DNA of 64,000 nucleotides from Odoribacter splanchnicus DSM 20712. GTDB lineage: Bacteria; Bacteroidota; Bacteroidia; Bacteroidales; Marinifilaceae. The stretch lies in assembly GCF_000190535.1 (NCBI RefSeq), contig NC_015160.1, positions 248,001-312,000 on the forward strand. The letters are read 5' to 3'. Below, in pieces: positions 32,626-41,471 of this stretch. Numbering within the stretch: the stretch's first letter is position 1; each line of letters opens with the position of its first letter. The notes under the pieces were generated by a model that worked only from the letters and a program-made list of their open reading frames with translations, did not search any database and was not told where the DNA came from. Both the position numbers and the translations under genes were made by a program.

Positions 32626-35600
32626 ATGTCAAAAATTAAAAAACATCCGGTGTTGGAAGTCCCGGTGAGGGATAAAGTCATCTTTAAATATAACGGGCAG
32701 GAGGTAGAAGGAGAGAAGGGATATACGATAGCTGCGGCATTGCATCGGGCAGGCTTTCCGGTGCATAGTCATAGTCTGGACGGGCGGGAACGTTCGCTGG
32801 AATGCGGTATCGGTAAATGTGGGGCTTGTGAAATGTTGGTGGATGGAAAAATCCGGCGGATTTGTATTACGAAAGTGGATGGAGTGAAGGAAGTGCGGGA
32901 AGTGACCGAAGATTTTATGGCCAGAAAGGTAAAACAACCGGTAGCCGATAAAAAGAAAATTTTGCGTACGACGGTGGTGATTATCGGGGCTGGACCTGCA
33001 GGACTTGCTGTTCGGGAAGAATTCAATAAATATGGTGTAGATAATATCGTCATCGATAATAACGATAAGACAGGAGGACAATTTACTATGCAAACCCATC
33101 AGTTTTTCTTTTTCGAAAAAGAAAAACGTTTTGGTGGGATGCGTGGATTCGATATAGCCAGGACATTGGCCGGAGAAAATACCGACGGTATTTATCTGAA
33201 TTCTACGGTTTGGGATTTGCTCGAAGGGAAAAGGGTGGCCGTGAAAAATATACAGACCGAGGAGATATTTTTTGTTGATGCGGATTACCTGGTTGTTGCA
33301 ACAGGTGCCGTGCCGTTTATGCCGGCTTTCGAGAACGATGACCTGCCGGGGGTATATACTGCCGCTGTCGTGCAGAAAATGATGAACAGCGAGTTGACCT
33401 TATTGGGTAAAAACGTCCTGACGATCGGTGCCGGTAATATCGGTTACCTGACCTCTTACCAGCTGATGCAGGCCGGAGTGCGTGTCAAGGCTATTCTGGA
33501 AGCGATGCCCCGGGAAGGGGGATTCCCGGTTCAGGCCAACCGGGTTAGGCGTTTGGCTATTCCGATTCTGACTTCGCATATGCTGTTGAAGGCAATCCCG
33601 AATAAAGAACATAATGGTATCGTCGGTGCGGTGATCGCCCGGTGTGAAAACTTCCGTCCGGTTCCGGGTACGGAAAAGGTGATCGAAGGAATCGATGTTA
33701 TCAATATTTGTACCGGATTGATCCCGGATAATCAGTTGCTCACCAAAGGAAAAGAGGTGTTCGGCGGACGTTGTTTTGCTGCCGGGGATGCGATCCGGAT
33801 CGGTGAAGGGACCAGTGCGGTACTGAAAGGACGGCATACGGCGATGCAGATTATGATGGAACTAGGTGTACGGCTGGATTATGACGATTACCTTTTGTTG
33901 TCCAAAGAATACATCGATTCGCAGCAACATCCGGTGAAAGTATTGGAAGAACCCCGTTTGCCGGAAGAATCCAGACGGCTGGCCCGGGGATTCGTACAGG
34001 CGGATTGCCTGTATGGCTTTGCTTGTAACCCGTGTTCCTTTGCCTGTCCGCATGGTGCGATTACCAAAACTTCGACTTCCACGGTGCCGGTAATCGATTA
34101 CGATAAGTGTATCGGTTGTATGGAATGCGTTTATCAGTGCCCCGGACTGGCTATTTTCGGTTATGATCTACGGAAAGACAATCTTTTCTTACCGATTGAA
34201 TATGAAGCATATGAAGGGGCGGAAGTCTATCTGGTGAACAATAACGGGGAGATACTGGGAGAAGGAAAGATCGAAAAGATTCTGCATAAACCGAATAAAA
34301 CGAATGTAGCCCGGGTAAAATCCCTGACAATACAAGGGGATGCCCTGACGCGGGTCAGGGGATTCGTTGTGAAAGACAATTACCCGGAACCTTTGCAGCC
34401 GAAACCTTTGTTGGAAGATACAGCAGGGCCCACCTATATTTGCCATTGTGATGATGTAAAACTGGAAGAAGTATTGCAAGTGATCGGGGACCGGACCTTT
34501 ATTTCGATAGATGAAATCAAACATACGACCCACCTGGGCATGGGGCCCTGCCGTGGTAAACGGTGTATTCCCCGTTTGCGGACAGCGCTTCGCAGCAGAG
34601 GAATCGAATTGGTCGGAGATGCCACTCCCCGGGCTCCGTTGTCGAATCAATTGACCTTGGGTGAGATCGCACCTGCTAAAAAAGGAGATACTTATCTGGT
34701 AGCCAATCGGGATACCTTCAAGAAGATAGAAGTCAGTGCTTTGATTGCCGGAGGAGGTATTGCCGGAAGCTCGTTGTTCCGTTATATGGCAGAGGCAGGT
34801 ATGAATCCGATATTGGTGAATGCCGACCGGGGATCGTCGTGGAGAAATATCGGCGGCGGACGTACGGCCTTCTCTTTACCCGAACTGGCAGAAATAGCGG
34901 CTCAGAATCATCATATTTTTAAAGAATTACAATATCTGTCCAATATCGATTACAAACCTATCCGGTACATCAGTTTTGCGCACGATGAGGAGACTTATAA
35001 AGCACTGGAAGCCAGCAAAGCCTGGTCGAAAGCGGAAATGATCGCTCCGAAGCAGTTCCGGGAAGAGATTTCTCCATATTTTAATGCTAATCCTAAAAAA
35101 TATATTTCGGCCTTGGTATCGGAGGATTGCTGGCAGGCGACTCCCGGAAAAGTAGTAGACCTGGTACGTAATCTGGGAATAGCTGCCGGAGGGACGGTCA
35201 TGGAGGATTGCCGGGTGCTCGAAGCTTGCCGGGAGGGGAAATATACCAGTGTTTTGGTACAGACCCACGATAAAAAATATGTGGAGTATCGTACCGAACA
35301 TTTTGTAAATGCTTTGGGGAGCGGAGCCGGTAAATTGTGCGATAGTATGGGAATAGATGCCGGATTGTATCCTGTACGCCATCAGGCTTTCATTACCCGC
35401 CGTTTACCGATGTTAGGTAAACATGGGACGAATCTGGATATGTTGATCGACCGGCAGGATTACAAAGGTTTTTCTGCGGTTTATGGTCAACAGATTGCCT
35501 ATACCGGCCAGATTATCGGTTGTGCTTCGCCGAAACTCGACGCTATGCGTATCGATAAGAATCTGAAAGTAAATACAAAAGCTTTTTTGGAAATCGTCAG

Positions 35601-35856
35601 CGAGATGTTCTCCGAATGGATTCCCGATTTGGCCGGCGTAGGAATACAAGCGGTATGGGCCGGATATTACACCGAACCCCGTTATATTGTCGATCCTGAA
35701 TTGGGACTGTTCGTCGGAATGCGTGGACACGGATTCATGCTTTCGCAGTATATTGCCCGGATGTATGTCGACAAATTGCTGGGACGTCCTGTTCCGGAAT
35801 ATTTTGAAAAATTGAAACTGAACGGGCCCGGATTATCCGAAAAGGCGTTTAAATAA
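32626..35856 (+). CDS. fused HcnABC/opine-oxidase-type FAD and iron-sulfur oxidoreductase (1,076 aa)
   Basis: Domain order: [2Fe-2S] ferredoxin-like with Cys60, Cys65, Cys68, Cys80 (HcnA-like); Pyr_redox/FAD domain from 'VVIIGAGPAGLAV' (118-130) to about 440 (HcnB-like); ferredoxin cysteines (about 461-510, with 'CIGCMECVYQCPG'); a linker; BFD-like [2Fe-2S] with 'YICHCDDVKLEE' and 'GMGPCRGKRCIPRL' (about 603-645); and a D-amino-acid-oxidase-type FAD domain from 'ALIAGGGIAGSS' (about 707) to the end (HcnC-like). In many bacteria these are separate subunits of hydrogen cyanide synthase, opine oxidase or (hydroxy)proline dehydrogenases. The amine or imino-acid substrate cannot be read from sequence. 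Confidence 0.85.
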   Translation: MSKIKKHPVLEVPVRDKVIFKYNGQEVEGEKGYTIAAALHRAGFPVHSHSLDGRERSLECGIGKCGACEMLVDGKIRRICITKVDGVKEVREVTEDFMARKVKQPVADKKKILRTTVVIIGAGPAGLAVREEFNKYGVDNIVIDNNDKTGGQFTMQTHQFFFFEKEKRFGGMRGFDIARTLAGENTDGIYLNSTVWDLLEGKRVAVKNIQTEEIFFVDADYLVVATGAVPFMPAFENDDLPGVYTAAVVQKMMNSELTLLGKNVLTIGAGNIGYLTSYQLMQAGVRVKAILEAMPREGGFPVQANRVRRLAIPILTSHMLLKAIPNKEHNGIVGAVIARCENFRPVPGTEKVIEGIDVINICTGLIPDNQLLTKGKEVFGGRCFAAGDAIRIGEGTSAVLKGRHTAMQIMMELGVRLDYDDYLLLSKEYIDSQQHPVKVLEEPRLPEESRRLARGFVQADCLYGFACNPCSFACPHGAITKTSTSTVPVIDYDKCIGCMECVYQCPGLAIFGYDLRKDNLFLPIEYEAYEGAEVYLVNNNGEILGEGKIEKILHKPNKTNVARVKSLTIQGDALTRVRGFVVKDNYPEPLQPKPLLEDTAGPTYICHCDDVKLEEVLQVIGDRTFISIDEIKHTTHLGMGPCRGKRCIPRLRTALRSRGIELVGDATPRAPLSNQLTLGEIAPAKKGDTYLVANRDTFKKIEVSALIAGGGIAGSSLFRYMAEAGMNPILVNADRGSSWRNIGGGRTAFSLPELAEIAAQNHHIFKELQYLSNIDYKPIRYISFAHDEETYKALEASKAWSKAEMIAPKQFREEISPYFNANPKKYISALVSEDCWQATPGKVVDLVRNLGIAAGGTVMEDCRVLEACREGKYTSVLVQTHDKKYVEYRTEHFVNALGSGAGKLCDSMGIDAGLYPVRHQAFITRRLPMLGKHGTNLDMLIDRQDYKGFSAVYGQQIAYTGQIIGCASPKLDAMRIDKNLKVNTKAFLEIVSEMFSEWIPDLAGVGIQAVWAGYYTEPRYIVDPELGLFVGMRGHGFMLSQYIARMYVDKLLGRPVPEYFEKLKLNGPGLSEKAFK

Positions 35857-36105
35857 AAAGTTTGTAAGGTCTGTAAAGTTCATAAACCCTGCGGGCGCTT
35901 TTTTATGGTCACTGCAACGGCCGATCAGGCCTGAGCCTTCTCCGGAAAGGTGCCTGTAGGGATTTTCTGTTTGTCACTCCTCTCGCTCGGTTTGTGTTAC
36001 CGTCGGGTGTTTTTTTACGTATGTTCTGCTCGTATATACGGTAAATATATCGGAGAGCTGCGGATTAACATTCCGGGGATTTAAATTATTCTGAGTTTTA
36101 TTCTT
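35857..36105. other. intergenic region, no gene seen
   Basis: About 250 bases between the fused oxidoreductase and cvfB. A GC-rich short inverted run CCCTGCGGG followed by CTTTTTT (35888-35907) may terminate transcription. Nothing else recognisable before the cvfB promoter. Confidence 0.4.
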
Positions 36106-36113
36106 TATATTTG
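36106..36113 (+). promoter_or_regulatory. -7 box TATATTTG of cvfB
   Basis: TATATTTG ends at 36113, so the in-frame TTG at 36111 cannot be the start codon; the ATG at 36153 is favoured. Confidence 0.68.
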
Positions 36114-36152
36114 CCGCAGGTAGCAGGAGTAAAACGTTCAATTAATTTAGCC

Positions 36153-36992
36153 ATGGTTGAAATAGGAAGATTTAATACTTTGACGGTAGTTAAAATCGTC
36201 GATTTTGGAGTTTATTTGGATGGGGGAGAACGCGGTGAGATCCTCATGCCGAAAGAATATGTCCCGGCCAATTGTTTCCCGGACGATGAAGTGAAGGCTT
36301 TTGTTTATTTCGATTCGGAGGACCGGATTGTTGCAACGACGGAACATCCCCATGTAATGGTCGGCGAATTTGCATTCCTGAAAGTGGTAGCTCTTAGTCC
36401 TGTCGGGGCTTTTCTGGATTGGGGATTGCGGAAGGACCTGCTGGTGCCTTTCCGGGAGCAGCGCGATCCGATGATAGAAGGGAAATCCTATTTGGTGTAT
36501 GCTTATCTGGATAAAGCGTCCGACCGGATTGTCGCTTCGACGAAGATCGATAAGTACCTGGATCAGGTATTCCCGGAATACGAACCCCACGAGGAAGTAG
36601 AAGTGTTGATCGCCCGGAAGTCGGATCTGGGATACAATGTGATTGTGAATAATATGCATTGGGGATTGATCTATAATAATGAAATTTTTCAGCCGCTGAA
36701 GATCGGCCAAAAAATGAAAGGATATATTAAGGAAGTGCGGGAAGACGAAAAAATCGATGTAACCTTGCAGCTGCCCGGATATGCAAAAATAGAAGGTTTG
36801 GCCGGTATGGTGCTTGAAAAATTGAAAGATTACGGTGGCATTCTGGACCTCTCGGATAAAAGTGAGCCGGAGGAAATCTACAAGGTCTTCGGATGTAGTA
36901 AGAAAAATTATAAAAAGGCTTTGGGGACTTTACTGAAACAAAGACTGATCGAGATCGGTGATTCCGAAGTCCGGCTGAAAACAGAAGATTAA
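36153..36992 (+). CDS. cvfB: CvfB-type S1 RNA-binding protein
   Basis: A 279-residue protein with tandem S1-like OB domains: 'VEIGRFNTLTVVKIVDFGVYLDGGERGEILMPKEY'-type start, a second 'FLKVVALSPVGAFLDWGLRKDLLVPF' and a third 'YIKEVREDEKIDVTLQ', then a C-terminal winged helix ('EEIYKVFGCSKKNYKKALGTLLKQRLIEI'). This is the CvfB/YitL layout. Thought to bind RNA and tune expression; it affects virulence genes in Staphylococcus. The 5' truncated acyltransferase remnant abuts its stop codon directly. Confidence 0.88.
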   Translation: MVEIGRFNTLTVVKIVDFGVYLDGGERGEILMPKEYVPANCFPDDEVKAFVYFDSEDRIVATTEHPHVMVGEFAFLKVVALSPVGAFLDWGLRKDLLVPFREQRDPMIEGKSYLVYAYLDKASDRIVASTKIDKYLDQVFPEYEPHEEVEVLIARKSDLGYNVIVNNMHWGLIYNNEIFQPLKIGQKMKGYIKEVREDEKIDVTLQLPGYAKIEGLAGMVLEKLKDYGGILDLSDKSEPEEIYKVFGCSKKNYKKALGTLLKQRLIEIGDSEVRLKTED

Positions 36993-38012
36993 ATTCGAAG
37001 CTCATTCGTCCGGCCACCTGGATCAGGTGATCAATCATGGTTATTTGGCCGTTGATTTTTTCTTTGTGCTTTCGGGGTTTGTGGTCGGTTATGCTTACGA
37101 CGATCGTTGGAATAAGATGACTATCGGTGCCTTTTTTAAGCGTCGTCTGATCCGGTTGCAGCCGATGGTGGTGATGGGGATGTTTATCGGAGCTGTATTT
37201 TTCTTTTTCGGGAGCGACGCTATGTTTCCGGAGATCGGCCGGGTTTCGGTTTGGCAGGTGATGTTGTTGTTTGTCATCGGTTCCACCCTGCTTCCTGTTC
37301 CACCCTCTATGGATATCCGCGGATGGGGGAAATGCATCCGTTGAACGGACCTGCCTGGTCACTTTTCTTCGAATATATGGCCAATATTCTCTATGCCTTG
37401 GTGATCCGGAGGTTTTCGAAGTTTTTGCTGACCTTGCTGGTGATCGTGGCTGGCGGTGCTTTGATACACTATGCCGTGACAAGTCCGAACGGTTGTCTGG
37501 CCGGAGGATGGAAACTGGACGGTCCGCAACTGAGGCTCGGGTTTACCCGTCTGATGTATCCGTTTTTCGTCGGGTTGTTATTATCCCGGACCGGTTTCCT
37601 GATCCGGACAAAATATGCTTTTGAAAAGTGTAGCGTATTGCTTTTCATCGTTCTGGCTATGCCTCGTTTAGGAGGAGAAAACCATTATTGGTTGAATGGA
37701 TTGTATGAAGCTCTGTGTGTGATCGTTGTCTTCCCTTGGATCGTAGCGCTCGGAGCAGGCGGAAAGTTATCCGGGAGTCTGTTTTCGAAAGGTTGTGATT
37801 TTATGGGAAAGATTTCTTATCCGCTTTATATCGTTCACTATCCGGTTATCTATTTGTATTGGAGTTGGGTTACACCGAGACATTTGCCCTGGACATCGGT
37901 ATGGCCTTCTACTATTTTGATTGCAGCGTTTTGTGTGATGATGGCTTATGCCTGTCTGAAATTGTATGACGAACCCGTAAGAGCGTGGTTGAAAAAGAAA
38001 ATGGAAATCTGA
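36993..38012 (+). pseudogene. acyltransferase 3 (OafA/YrhL-type) gene, 5'-truncated and frameshifted
   Basis: Homology begins right at the cvfB stop with 'FEAHSSGHLDQVINHGYL' and 'AVDFFFVLSGFVVGYAYDDRW', but the N-terminal helix carrying the catalytic-type LRG/FHH motif is absent and no start codon fits. The frame runs to a TGA at 37342. The protein continues in another frame from 'GEMHPLNGPAWSLFFEYMAN' to the natural end 'LKLYDEPVRAWLKKK'. The shift lies at a G5 run (about 37325) where a sixth G would restore 'GWGEMHPLN'. With the first exon-like part gone, the gene is very probably dead. Confidence 0.85.
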
Positions 38013-38016
38013 ACAA

Positions 38017-38056
38017 AGATTGTCCGAAAGTGGGAAATCTCACTTCGGGACAATCT
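38017..38056. terminator. hairpin between the acyltransferase remnant and ftsE
   Basis: AGATTGTCCGAAAGTGGG and CTCACTTCGGGACAATCT form an imperfect 18-bp stem with a 4-base loop between convergent genes. Confidence 0.65.
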
Positions 38057-38069
38057 CTGGAGTGGTTGT

Positions 38070-39206
38070 TCAGTCGATAAGTTCGACATCTAATGCCGGA
38101 GGCAGGTTTTGCTTTCCTTTTTTCTCCGGAAGCTCCTCCTGAATTTCCGGGATGTCTGTATTTTCTTCGGTTGCGACTTCTTGATCTTCCGGTTTGAGCT
38201 CGGGCAGATGCTCCAGCTCGTAGTCGAAGGCGGTGATTTCGGGGTAGTCGAGTTTGCCGATGAGGGTCATGATATCCCCGGTGGTATCTTCGGTTGTTTT
38301 TTTATCTTCGATCTCTGACGCCGCTTGTTCGGGCGTTTCTGTGAGATTGACCGTTTCTGAGGTTACTTCGACAATCGTAGCTGTTTCTGGCTCACTATTT
38401 ACCGCAGTTGTATCTTCAGGTACCTCCTCCGTATTGGGGGGGGCAATCGTTCCGGCTTCAGAAGAGGGACCGGGGATAATTTCTTCTATCGGGGGTAAGG
38501 GAAGCACTTCCTCTGTACATTCGCAAGCCTTGGCCGGAGTCTTTTCGTAAAGTTCTCCGTGTTCACAACAGAATACCCGCCCCGGGAATTTTTCGATCAG
38601 GTCGTATTGGTGGGTAGCTATGATAATCGTTTTACCGGTGTCACAGATTTCTTTTAATAATTCCACCAACTGATAGGAGGTTTCCGGGTCGATGTTACCC
38701 GTCGGTTCGTCTGCCAGGATCAGGGGAGGGGCATTCAATAAAGCCCGGGCCAGTACGATACGTTGCTGTTCTCCGCCGGATAGCTGATGGGGCATCTTGG
38801 CTTGTTTGTCACTCATACCGACTTTCGTGAGTACGGTTTCAATCCGTTCCCTGATGGCTTTTTTATTTTTCCAGCCGGTAGCTTTCAAGACGAATTCCAG
38901 ATTTTCATATACATTCCGGTCGATCAATAATTTGAAATCCTGAAAGACAATACCGCATTTCCGGCGTAGCAAGGGGATCTGTGATTTTTTGATTTTTTTT
39001 AATTGAAAACCGGCCACTTCAGCTTTCCCATATTCCAATGGCAATTCTGCATATAAAGTTTTCAGGAAGGAACTTTTCCCACTGCCTACTTTACCGATCA
39101 AATAGACAAATTCACCGCTTGCGATATCGATATTGACATTTTTGAGTATGGTGTTTTTTTGTTGGCGGATTACTCCCCCCTCCATTTTAATAATACTTTC
39201 TGCCAT
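38070..39206 (-). CDS. ftsE: cell-division ATP-binding protein FtsE with long acidic C-terminal tail
   Basis: Residues 1-225 are an FtsE-type ABC ATPase: Walker A '[13 protein letters not shown]' (37-49), the Q-loop segment '[19 protein letters not shown]', signature '[16 protein letters not shown]' (about 142-157) and Walker B '[15 protein letters not shown]'. FtsE pairs with FtsX to drive septal peptidoglycan hydrolases. The normal protein is about 220-230 residues; this one has about 150 further residues rich in Glu, Thr, Pro, Val and Ser, with no predicted fold. No ftsX is adjacent. Downstream of rpe and the carbonic anhydrase on the same strand, with gaps of 44 and 24 bases. Confidence 0.85.
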   Translation of the reverse strand: MAESIIKMEGGVIRQQKNTILKNVNIDIASGEFVYLIGKVGSGKSSFLKTLYAELPLEYGKAEVAGFQLKKIKKSQIPLLRRKCGIVFQDFKLLIDRNVYENLEFVLKATGWKNKKAIRERIETVLTKVGMSDKQAKMPHQLSGGEQQRIVLARALLNAPPLILADEPTGNIDPETSYQLVELLKEICDTGKTIIIATHQYDLIEKFPGRVFCCEHGELYEKTPAKACECTEEVLPLPPIEEIIPGPSSEAGTIAPPNTEEVPEDTTAVNSEPETATIVEVTSETVNLTETPEQAASEIEDKKTTEDTTGDIMTLIGKLDYPEITAFDYELEHLPELKPEDQEVATEENTDIPEIQEELPEKKGKQNLPPALDVELID

Positions 39207-39250
39207 CTTACTGAAATACTAGGTTCAAATTTGAATATGTGTTCTAAGCC

Positions 39251-39910
39251 CTACTCCGTTTTTAAGTTCTTTAATCCTGCAATAGTCGCTTCCGGATCTT
39301 CGGATTTGAATACAAAACTTCCGGCAACTAACGCATCTGCCCCGGCAGTAACCAATTCCCGTCCGGTTTCGAAATTTACTCCTCCGTCGATTTCGATCAG
39401 GGTATGGCTATGGGTAGCCTGGATGAGTGCCTTGAGCTTTTTCACCTTTTCGAGCGAATGTTCGATAAATGATTGCCCTCCGAAACCGGGATTCACGCTC
39501 ATGATCAGCACCACATCGATATCCTGTATAATGTCTTCGAGCAGGCTGACAGGAGTGTGGGGATTTAAAGCGACTCCGGCTTTCATACCCGAAGCTTTGA
39601 TTTGTTGGAGCGTACGGTGCAAATGGGTAGACGCTTCCAGGTGAACGGTCAGGATGTCGGCTCCGGCTTTGTGAAATGCTTCGATATATCTTTCGGGTTG
39701 TACGATCATCAAATGAACATCGAGCGGTTTACGGGCTATTTTCTTGATTTGAGATACAACAGGTAAACCATAGGATATATTGGGCACGAATACGCCGTCC
39801 ATGATGTCGAGATGAATCCAGTCGGCTTTACTCCGATCGACCATTTCCACGTCTTTGCCCAGGTTCATAAAATCGGCGGCTAAAAGCGAAGGAGAAACTA
39901 TTACGCTCAT
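39251..39910 (-). CDS. rpe: ribulose-phosphate 3-epimerase
   Basis: A 219-residue TIM barrel of the pentose phosphate pathway interconverting ribulose-5-P and xylulose-5-P. Signatures: 'VSPSLLAADFMNLGKDVEM', 'DWIHLDIMDGVFVPNISYG' (metal-binding His and Asp), 'LDVHLMIVQPERYI', 'VLIMSVNPGFGGQSFI' and 'LIEIDGGVNFETG' (second catalytic Asp). All expected active-site residues are present. Middle gene of a probable three-gene operon. Confidence 0.96.
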   Translation of the reverse strand: MSVIVSPSLLAADFMNLGKDVEMVDRSKADWIHLDIMDGVFVPNISYGLPVVSQIKKIARKPLDVHLMIVQPERYIEAFHKAGADILTVHLEASTHLHRTLQQIKASGMKAGVALNPHTPVSLLEDIIQDIDVVLIMSVNPGFGGQSFIEHSLEKVKKLKALIQATHSHTLIEIDGGVNFETGRELVTAGADALVAGSFVFKSEDPEATIAGLKNLKTE

Positions 39911-39934
39911 ATGCTTTGTTTTTTATGATTTATT

Positions 39935-40468
39935 TTATTCGGCCTTCTGATTTTCGTCTTCGTACCAACTTGCATACATCGAGTAAGCATTCACAATTCT
40001 TTCAACTTCTCCTTTCAATAACTCTTCCCCCAATTGTTTCATTTTTTTGGCCGGTGTCCCGGCATATACCCAGCCTGATTCCACTACAGTACCTTTAGTG
40101 ACTACACTGCCTGCCGCTACGATCGTATTGCTTTCAACCACAGCATCGTCGAGCACGATGGCCCCCATGCCGATCAGGACATTGTCTTTGATCGTACACC
40201 CGTGAATGACGGCATTATGTGCGATAGAGACATTATTTCCGATGTTTGTCGGCGATTTTTTATAAGTGGCGTGGATGGTGGCATTGTCTTGTATATTGAC
40301 TTTATTACCGATCCGGATGGAGTGTACATCGCCGCGTAGCACAGCGCCGAACCAGATACTGCAATCGTCTCCCATTTCCACATCACCGATAATAGCTGCA
40401 TTATCGGCTAAAAAACAGTTTTTCCCGAATTTAGGGGTATGTCCGTTTAATTTCTTTATAATAGCCAT
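39935..40468 (-). CDS. gamma-carbonic anhydrase family hexapeptide protein
   Basis: A 177-residue left-handed beta-helix: repeats such as 'NAAIIGDVEMGDDCSIWFGAV' and 'NVLIGMGAIVLDDAVV'. The zinc-ligand histidines appear in 'NATIHATYKKSPTNIGNNVSIAHNAVIHGC' (spread over several turns), as in Cam/YrdA proteins. Carbonic anhydrase activity is plausible but YrdA-type members often act as scaffolds. First gene of the operon with rpe and ftsE; a near-match to the -7 box lies upstream at about 40535. Confidence 0.88.
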   Translation of the reverse strand: MAIIKKLNGHTPKFGKNCFLADNAAIIGDVEMGDDCSIWFGAVLRGDVHSIRIGNKVNIQDNATIHATYKKSPTNIGNNVSIAHNAVIHGCTIKDNVLIGMGAIVLDDAVVESNTIVAAGSVVTKGTVVESGWVYAGTPAKKMKQLGEELLKGEVERIVNAYSMYASWYEDENQKAE

Positions 40469-40689
40469 ATTGTAAATAAAATTATTTTAAAATTAAAATG
40501 TAACTTTTTAAATCGTTACGGGCTTCGAAGTTACGAATAATGAGGAAAACGGCAATAAAATATGCTAATTTTCAGTTTTTCAATTTCAATTTTCGATTAT
40601 TTAATGAATCGGGCGAAACTGACTATATCGATTGGGCGTACAAGAGGGTGTAATCAGAAAAATAATTGAATATTGAAAGGAGGAAAGCA

Positions 40690-41121
40690 ATGAATATGGT
40701 AAGAAGAAATAGTGAGATCAAACCGTTTTATTCTAATTTTCTGGATGATTTTTTGAATACCGGATTATCCGCTTTTGAAGACAGAAGAGGTGTTCCGGCA
40801 TTGAATGTCAAAGAAGATGAAAAGGAACTCGCTTTGGAACTGAGAGTTCCGGGAATGAAAAAAGAAGATATCCATCTGGATTATAAAGATGGAATCTTAA
40901 CGATATCCGGTGAGAAAAATGAAGAAAAAGAGGAGAAGGACAGAGATAAATATCTGAGAAGGGAGTTTACTTCTTATTCTTTCCATCGGAGTTTCGAACT
41001 ACCTGAAGAGAGATATGATGTTGCAAAGGCACAGGCTGCCTATAAAGACGGTATCCTGGAAGTGACTTTGCCGAAAAAGGAGCAGAAAGATAAAGTGAGC
41101 AGACAAATTGAGGTGAAGTAG
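40690..41121 (+). CDS. hsp20: small heat-shock protein Hsp20 (alpha-crystallin)
   Basis: A 143-residue chaperone. The alpha-crystallin domain runs from 'PALNVKEDEKELALELRVPGM' (about 34) to 'YKDGILEVTLPKKE' (about 132), with the late 'GILEVTLPK' dimer-interface motif; the C-terminus is short, with the IEV-type tail motif. The ATG at 40690 is chosen because AAGGAGGAAAGC lies just before it, a strong Shine-Dalgarno that is rare here; an in-frame TTG at 40666 precedes that site. Binds unfolding proteins without ATP. Confidence 0.9.
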   Translation: MNMVRRNSEIKPFYSNFLDDFLNTGLSAFEDRRGVPALNVKEDEKELALELRVPGMKKEDIHLDYKDGILTISGEKNEEKEEKDRDKYLRREFTSYSFHRSFELPEERYDVAKAQAAYKDGILEVTLPKKEQKDKVSRQIEVK

Positions 41122-41139
41122 GTAGTTTGATTTTAGTGG

Positions 41140-41172
41140 TCAGCCGGTCCTTACGAGGATCGGCTGATTTTT
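41140..41172 (+). terminator. terminator after hsp20
   Basis: TCAGCCGGTCC/GGATCGGCTGA stem with a 6-base loop and a T5 tail. Confidence 0.8.
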
Positions 41173-41250
41173 GCTCATTGATAATCAGAGAAATAAAAAA
41201 ATAGTTGATTTTTTTTGTCAAAATATTTGGAGAAATATATAAAATCCACT

Positions 41251-41258
41251 TATCTTTG
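41251..41258 (+). promoter_or_regulatory. -7 box TATCTTTG of tRNA-Gly
   Basis: TATCTTTG, 33 bases upstream of the tRNA 5' end. Confidence 0.65.
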
Positions 41259-41291
41259 CACCGTCAAAACGAAACAGTTGTTTGAAATTAT

Positions 41292-41364
<73 letters not shown>

Positions 41365-41375
41365 CATCTGATGAG

Positions 41376-41401
41376 AGCCGGATATGTTCCGGCTTTTTTT
41401 A
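41376..41401 (+). terminator. terminator after tRNA-Gly
   Basis: AGCCGGA/TCCGGCT stem, 5-base loop, then a run of eight T. Confidence 0.9.
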
Positions 41402-41453
41402 TTTCCTTTCGAGGGATTAGGCATAACAATAACACATTTTGGGCACACTATCT

Positions 41454-41461
41454 TATCTTTG
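41454..41461 (+). promoter_or_regulatory. -7 box TATCTTTG of the GH20 gene
   Basis: TATCTTTG only 10 bases before the ATG at 41472; the leader would be very short. Confidence 0.5.
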
Positions 41462-41471
41462 TTAGCTGACT

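Noticed and set aside
35857..36105. Riboswitch upstream of cvfB
   Set aside because: No conserved aptamer core could be recognised, and the promoter box at 36106-36113 lies downstream of this stretch.
36111..36152. TTG start for cvfB at 36111
   Set aside because: It lies inside the -7 box TATATTTG, so it cannot be within the transcript.
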